A stretch of 38,316 nucleotides of DNA from Candidatus Sumerlaeaceae bacterium (GTDB taxonomy: Bacteria > Sumerlaeota > Sumerlaeia > Sumerlaeales > Sumerlaeaceae): assembly GCA_019695055.1 (NCBI GenBank), contig JAIBAT010000140.1:1-38316 (forward strand), read 5' to 3'. Positions 34,465-38,316 of this stretch are shown here, piece by piece. The position numbers were made by a program, and so were the translations under genes. Position 1 is the stretch's first letter. Each line of letters begins with the position of its first letter. Under the pieces are notes generated by a model. That model did not search any database and was not told where the DNA came from. It saw only the letters and a list, made by a program, of their open reading frames with translations.

Positions 34465-35079
34465 CTACTGCCCCTGGATCCTGATAATATCCCCCATCGA
34501 GTTCGTCCCATTCGTCGGATCATAAAGCTCCGCCATCCCAAAGTTGCTCCCCGCGTTGATATGCCGCAGGTCCGGCCCCGCGCTCGTCGTCTTCCACCGC
34601 GCGTTCCCGAAGTTCTTCTGCCACAGCGGCGTCATCAGCGGATCGTTCGGCACATCGTTCCAATAGGCAGTCGAGTAGTCGTAGGTGTGCTGGTTGGAAG
34701 TCGGGTAGTCAATATAGTGCGTCTGCCCCGGAATTGTCGGCTCGGTAATAGTCCGATCCTGAAAGACATCCACAAGAAGCGAGGTCTGGTACGCCACCGG
34801 CGTCGTGAGGCGCTTCAGGGCATTCACCCATCCACCATAGGTGAAGCCGGGTTCGCCGTCATATGGGGGCTTCTGGTTGTCCACGGTGTAGGATTCAATG
34901 GAGGTGGCGAGGGTACGCAGGTCGGCCTTCACCCGGGCCACCTTGGCCCGCGTTTGCGACTCCAGGAAGTTGGGCACAGCAAGGGCGGCGAGGATCGCAA
35001 TAATCGCAACGACCACGAGGAGCTCGATGAGTGTGAAGGCGCTGGGAGCGCGATGCGCTCTCTTGAGTTTTACTTTCAT
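34465..35079 (-). CDS. Type II secretion/type IV pilin-like pseudopilin (GspG-like)
   Basis: A 204-residue prepilin. The class III signal (residues 1-14, basic, ending RAPSA) is followed by FTLIELLVVVAIIAILAALA, the alpha-helical spine with the invariant Glu at +5 that directs assembly; the base before the Phe is Ala rather than the usual Gly. The globular part contains KADLRTLATSIESYTVDNQ (GspG-like), then WVNALKRLTTPV and GDIIRIQGQ at the end. It would be processed by a prepilin peptidase and enter a pilus or secretion pseudopilus. No other secretion gene is in the window. It lies 77 bases after the fused sigma factor gene, on the same strand. Confidence 0.92.
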   Translation of the reverse strand: MKVKLKRAHRAPSAFTLIELLVVVAIIAILAALAVPNFLESQTRAKVARVKADLRTLATSIESYTVDNQKPPYDGEPGFTYGGWVNALKRLTTPVAYQTSLLVDVFQDRTITEPTIPGQTHYIDYPTSNQHTYDYSTAYWNDVPNDPLMTPLWQKNFGNARWKTTSAGPDLRHINAGSNFGMAELYDPTNGTNSMGDIIRIQGQ

Positions 35080-35156
35080 TTAAGTTTCACATATCCTTAT
35101 TTATCAGTAGTTTGTATTCTTGTTCAAGGGCGGTTTGAGTGTGGGGGTGGCGGCGG

Positions 35157-36677
35157 CTATTTAAAGACTTGGGACCACTGGTTGACGACGGCGGCGACGG
35201 GGAAGAGCTGGACCGCCTCCATCAACTTCTGGCGAAATTCCGGGCTGGCCGGGAGCAGCGAATTGCGCTGGAGGGAGTCGGCAATGCCGTTGCGGAACTG
35301 GGCTTGGCTGACCTGCCCCTTTAGGTATTTGCCGGCCAGTTCGTGCATGTCGGCGGCAAGCTCCGGGCTGCGGCGGGCGATGACGTGGGCCTCGATGCCG
35401 GTGGGCGTGGCGCGGTACCAGGCCCCGTAGTAAACCGACAGCGGTTCGCCGGGTTTGGTGGGCATGAGAAAGCCGAAGGCCTTGTCGCCACCGAAGGGGT
35501 TGTTGGGGGTCGGCGGGTCGGTGATTTTGACCTCGGAACTGACTCCCTGGCCATCGGGGCGGATCTGGCGCTGCCACAGTGTGCCGTCCGGCTTGGCCCC
35601 GGCGATGTACTTGCCAAAGTCGACGGTGGAATCCTTGCAGAGGACCTCAATGGACTGGTCGAAGGGTATGAAGAACATTGAATCCTGCCCGAGGACAAGT
35701 TCGTGCGGCGTGGGCACGGTCGCGGCGCCCCCTGGGGGGGTAACCGCGCTGGACGGGTAAATGCCGGCCGCAATCGATGAATCGCCATGGTGCAGGGCCA
35801 CATAAGTGCTGCCTGCAACGGCCGCAATGGCCACGGCGGCAATAGTGAGTTTGGATTTTGCCATAAGGACTGCTCCTTCGCTTAGTATGGATTTGAAGGC
35901 AGCAGCAGGAAAGGAAGCTGTGGCGAGGGCCTGGCCAGCCGGCGCAATTACGCCTTGCGCAACCGGATCGGCCCACGCGGCCGCCGTGGTGGCCAGCGCA
36001 GACTTCTGGGCAGCCGTGAGGGTCGCGGCAACTCCGATCATGGCGCATGTGCGGGCCTTCGTCCCGGCGCGATAGCGCGGAAACTCTGGGGGTGCACTCT
36101 CGCGGGACAAGGCCGTCTGTCGCAGCGTCAACAGCGCACGGTCCAGTTGCCTACCCACACTCGACGGATGAACCCCCAGCCTCCGGGCGATTTCGCTCTT
36201 CGAAAGCCCCTCGAAGTAGTGCAGCAGCAGCACCTCCCGCTGCTCCTCCGCAAGTTGCTCCAGGTCCTGGTGAATCCCCGCTTCAGCTTCCCGCGTCGCC
36301 ATTTGCTCCGCGCTCCCCTGCCGCGTGGTATCCGGATGCTCGTTCAAAGTCTCCTCCTCCATGGGCACCAACTGAATCAGCCGCGAAGCCCGAACGCCCC
36401 GCCGCAACCAGTCCATGGCCAGGTTCCGCGCCATCCGGCAGACCCACAGCCCAAACAGTTCCCGGGCCCGCAGCACCCCGACGTTCAGATACGCCCGCAG
36501 GAACACCTCCTGCGCCAGGTCCTCCGCCATCTCCCGCTGCCGCAGTCGCGCATATGCCACCGCATACACGCTCCCAAAGTAGCGCTCCACCAGCCGGTCA
36601 AACGCCACCGTCTGGCCGCCCGCGGCGGCTTTCACCAATTCCGCGTCCGGAGGAAATTGCGGGGTCTGCGTTTCCAT
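35157..36677 (-). CDS. ECF sigma factor fused to a membrane anchor and an extracytoplasmic domain
   Basis: A 506-residue protein. Residues ~10-90 are sigma region 2 (FDRLVERYFGSVYAVAYARLRQREMAEDLAQEVFLRAYL, then CRMARNLAMDWLRR). Residues ~135-185 are region 4 (LEQLAEEQREVLLLHYFEGLSKSEIARRLGVHPSSV). After an Ala-rich linker, M272 starts a basic-hydrophobic segment (KSKLTIAAVAIAAVAG) that is one membrane helix. About 210 residues then follow, outside the membrane. That domain has FFIPFDQSIEVLCKDSTVDFGK and GAWYRATPTGIEAHVIA; I recognise no family. The start at 36677 has AGGACA 7 bases upstream. C-terminally extended ECF factors are known in Planctomycetes; the outside part could act as a built-in regulator. 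Confidence 0.88.
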   Translation of the reverse strand: METQTPQFPPDAELVKAAAGGQTVAFDRLVERYFGSVYAVAYARLRQREMAEDLAQEVFLRAYLNVGVLRARELFGLWVCRMARNLAMDWLRRGVRASRLIQLVPMEEETLNEHPDTTRQGSAEQMATREAEAGIHQDLEQLAEEQREVLLLHYFEGLSKSEIARRLGVHPSSVGRQLDRALLTLRQTALSRESAPPEFPRYRAGTKARTCAMIGVAATLTAAQKSALATTAAAWADPVAQGVIAPAGQALATASFPAAAFKSILSEGAVLMAKSKLTIAAVAIAAVAGSTYVALHHGDSSIAAGIYPSSAVTPPGGAATVPTPHELVLGQDSMFFIPFDQSIEVLCKDSTVDFGKYIAGAKPDGTLWQRQIRPDGQGVSSEVKITDPPTPNNPFGGDKAFGFLMPTKPGEPLSVYYGAWYRATPTGIEAHVIARRSPELAADMHELAGKYLKGQVSQAQFRNGIADSLQRNSLLPASPEFRQKLMEAVQLFPVAAVVNQWSQVFK

Positions 36678-37004
36678 CGTTTGTCCTGTTAATCTACCAT
36701 CCATGCGATGCCTTCATAAAGGAAGGACGCCATCCCGCACCCACTTTTGCGCACAAAAGATTGTTTTTTTTGCTCTCCCCCGGCCCCACACGCTCCCGTC
36801 GATTGTTGCGGCCGCCCCCGAAATCCTGTTAATCCTGCAATCCTGTCCAAATCTTTGACTTCCGCCTCCCAATTCAGAATTCAGAATTGCCTCCCCGCCA
36901 AACGGCCCTTGATTCCCCACCTCACCACCCACATACCGTTCCAAAATCCAAAAGGCCCAACTCCAATTCCCGACAACATCCCCACCGACTTGAACTCCAC
37001 ACAA
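36678..37004. other. Divergent intergenic region
   Basis: Between the sigma factor and the methyltransferase gene. Holds repeat copy A (36822-36895). No other feature recognised. Confidence 0.5.
36822..36895. repeat. Dispersed repeat, copy A
   Basis: It begins ATCCTGTTAATCCTGCAATC, continues with the GTCC-AATCTTT-ACTTCC block and ends in two adjacent AATTCAGAATT units (36880-36898). The same arrangement recurs at 37871-37935 and 38116-38195, with small differences. It is non-coding and flanks the methyltransferase gene. Confidence 0.85.
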
Positions 37005-37847
37005 ATGAGTGAATACCCCGCAGCCGCCGACTGGGCCGCAACCCGCGGAGACAAATGGAGCGCACGCTGCGCCGAAATGGAGGCCACGCTTGCGCCCGTA
37101 GATGAACCCCTCATCCGCGCGCTTAACCTCACCGCACCCCTCCGCATTGCAGAAGTCGGATGCGGCGGCGGCGGAACCACCCTCGAGATCCATCGCCAGG
37201 CCCCCGCCGGAAGCGTCGTTCACGGGTTCGACCTCTCACCCGCCCTGATCGAACTGGCCCAAACCCGCGCCGCATCCCACCCAAACACCATCGCCTTCAA
37301 CGTCGCTGACATGGCGACCACGCCCACCCCCGTCCCACCCTACGATCGCCTCGTCTCCCGATTCGGCATCATGTTTTTCGAAGACCCACCCGCCGCTTTT
37401 GCCAACCTCCTCCACTGGCTTGCCCCCGGCGGCCAATTCGCCTTCGCCGCATGGGGCCCTCTTGCGGAGAACCCGTGGATGACCACCGTACGCCAGGTCG
37501 TCGCCAATTACATCGAACTCCCGCCCCCAAACCCCGACGCTCCCGGCCCTTTCCGATACGCAAACCCCGACAAATTCCTCAGTGTTCTCCGTAGCGCCGG
37601 TTTTGCAAATCTCCAAGTGGCCGGCTGGCAAGGCATGTTAACCTTCGGCGGCGGACTCCCCCCTGCCCAAGCCGCCGATTTCGCCATCGCGTCCTTCTCC
37701 TCCTTCGGCGAGATCCTCGAACGCGCCGGCACCCAAACCCTCAACGCCGCCCGCCACACCCTGACGGAAAAGCTATCCGACCATCAACACAACGGCGCCG
37801 TCCGCATGAACGCCTCCATCCACATTTTTACTGGAATACGCCCCTGA
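37005..37847 (+). CDS. Class I SAM-dependent methyltransferase
   Basis: A 280-residue methyltransferase (methyltransf_25/31-like). The SAM site shows motif I, IAEVGCGGGGTT, then the acidic end of strand 2 in GFDLSPALIELA, FNVADM (motif II), and FGIMFFEDPPAAFANLLHWLAPGGQFAFAAWGP as post-motif region. The C-terminal part (VRSAGF-like LRSAGFANLQVAGW) resembles the cap of ubiquinone/menaquinone-type enzymes. The acceptor cannot be deduced. The start at 37005 is preferred, because the upstream frame crosses a repeat copy; no strong ribosome binding site precedes it. Base use is C-rich, and repeats border both sides, so acquisition is possible. Confidence 0.87.
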   Translation: MSEYPAAADWAATRGDKWSARCAEMEATLAPVDEPLIRALNLTAPLRIAEVGCGGGGTTLEIHRQAPAGSVVHGFDLSPALIELAQTRAASHPNTIAFNVADMATTPTPVPPYDRLVSRFGIMFFEDPPAAFANLLHWLAPGGQFAFAAWGPLAENPWMTTVRQVVANYIELPPPNPDAPGPFRYANPDKFLSVLRSAGFANLQVAGWQGMLTFGGGLPPAQAADFAIASFSSFGEILERAGTQTLNAARHTLTEKLSDHQHNGAVRMNASIHIFTGIRP

Positions 37848-37870
37848 TTTCAGGCACATCGCTCAAACCT

Positions 37871-37935
37871 TGTTCATCCTGCAATCCCGTCCCAATCTTT
37901 TACTTCCACCTCCCAATTCAGAATTGCCCTCCCCC
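37871..37935. repeat. Dispersed repeat, copy B
   Basis: Like copy A: GTTCATCCTGCAATCCCGTC, the AATCTTTTACTTCCACCTCC block and one AATTCAGAATT unit. Located 25 bases after the methyltransferase stop codon. Confidence 0.85.
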
Positions 37936-38019
37936 GCAACCCGAAGGGTTGCCAGATAGTAGCCGGAGGTCGAAGACCTCCGGTAGAGGTCAACACCCCA
38001 TTGCACCCCGGAGGGGTGC
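37936..38019. repeat. REP-like cluster of three hairpins
   Basis: Three short perfect hairpins in a row, each with a three-base loop: GCAACCC-GAA-GGGTTGC (37936-37952), CCGGAGGTC-GAA-GACCTCCGG (37963-37983) and GCACCCC-GGA-GGGGTGC (38003-38019). Tight tri-loops in tandem are typical of REP/BIME elements mobilised by RAYT transposases. No such transposase gene is in the window. Confidence 0.7.
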
Positions 38020-38115
38020 CAGAAAACCAATCGCGCTGAGCCCCTCCTGAGAACGCCGACGCCCTCGTTGGCGCGGACAACCCTACCCACCAAAGCCCAC
38101 TGCCATACCACCCCA

Positions 38116-38195
38116 AATCCCGTTCACCCTGCAATCCCGTCCAAATCTTTTACTTCCACCTCCCGATTCAAATTGAGAATTCAGAATTCAGAATT
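38116..38195. repeat. Dispersed repeat, copy C
   Basis: Starts AATCCCGTTCACCCTGCAAT, shares the AATCTTTTACTTCCACCTCC block with copy B, and ends with two overlapping AATTCAGAATT-type units preceded by an ATTGAGAATT variant. Confidence 0.85.
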
Positions 38196-38200
38196 AATCG

Positions 38201-38213
38201 GCCCTGAAAGGGC
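38201..38213. repeat. Small hairpin GCCC-TGAAA-GGGC
   Basis: A four-base-pair stem with a five-base loop just after repeat copy C. It may be a further member of the REP-like cluster; weak on its own. Confidence 0.35.
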
Positions 38214-38309
38214 GTCCACCGACACATGTTGGCGTACAAATGAATCAATTGCATTGCATTCGGACACCTGCTGGGATTTCACACCTAAAAGAACAATAGG
38301 AGCCGCCCC

Positions 38310-38316
38310 ATGGACA
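38310..38316 (+). CDS. Start of a further gene (truncated by window edge)
   Basis: ATG at 38310 is preceded by AGGAG (38298-38302) with an ideal 7-base spacer. Only two codons are visible (Met-Asp), so nothing can be said of the product. Confidence 0.45.

Larger units (their letters stand above)
37848..38309. other. Intergenic repeat mosaic
   Basis: About 460 bases with no recognised gene. They hold repeat copies B and C, a cluster of short hairpins at 37936-38019, another small hairpin at 38201-38213, and the ribosome binding site of the gene that begins at 38310. Confidence 0.7.

Noticed and set aside
34234..35430. Open frame of 398 codons on the plus strand covering the pseudopilin gene
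   Set aside because: The pseudopilin on the other strand has clear family motifs; this frame has none.
37848..38309. A CRISPR array
   Set aside because: The repeats are few, of unequal spacing and length, and are not separated by spacers of constant size.

Overview
The window comes from an uncultured-looking, moderately GC-rich bacterium. Three things point away from the well-studied phyla: a linked DUF1800/DUF1501 pair, a GspG-like pseudopilin of the kind common in Planctomycetes-type and candidate phyla, and an ECF sigma factor fused to a membrane anchor and a large C-terminal domain. A lineage such as Sumerlaeota, Hydrogenedentota or a PVC neighbour would fit. That is inference from gene style only; no 16S rRNA is present.

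Positions 1-10631 form an accessory and envelope region. It holds an exported protein of unknown function, an MFS transporter translationally coupled to a GT4 glycosyltransferase, a remnant of an EamA transporter, a DedA membrane protein, a second exported unknown closed by a strong terminator, and a three-gene operon (DUF1800, Tat-exported DUF1501, DNRLRE-domain protein). Positions 10628-18779 hold a large LplT-PlsC-acyl-ACP synthetase fusion that begins with TTG, a DUF6526 membrane protein, a small zinc-ribbon-like ORF, a SnoaL-like protein, and alaS followed by a coupled lipoprotein gene. A BPL-N/DJ-1-like exported protein follows at 18807-19634.

Positions 19638-33073, all on the minus strand, are the fused S10/spc ribosomal protein operon. 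In transcription order it reads tuf, rpsJ, rplC, rplD, rplW, rplB, rpsS, rplV, rpsC, a small unknown ORF, rplP, rpmC, rpsQ, rplN, rplX, rplE, rpsN, rpsH, rplF, rplR, rpsE, rpmD, rplO, secY, adk. Two features stand out. A 69-codon ORF with a strong Shine-Dalgarno sequence sits between rpsC and rplP. The adk frame is broken at a run of nine A, so a full enzyme needs slippage or a sequence correction. Upstream of tuf lies a long leader of about 0.5 kb with a candidate promoter and three adjacent hairpins.

Positions 33596-36677 (minus strand) hold the fused sigma factor, the pseudopilin and another exported protein, probably a sensing and surface cassette. On the plus strand a SAM-dependent methyltransferase (37005-37847) is flanked by three copies of a dispersed repeat. 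A cluster of short hairpins resembling REP elements lies between the last two copies. A new gene starts in the final bases of the window.
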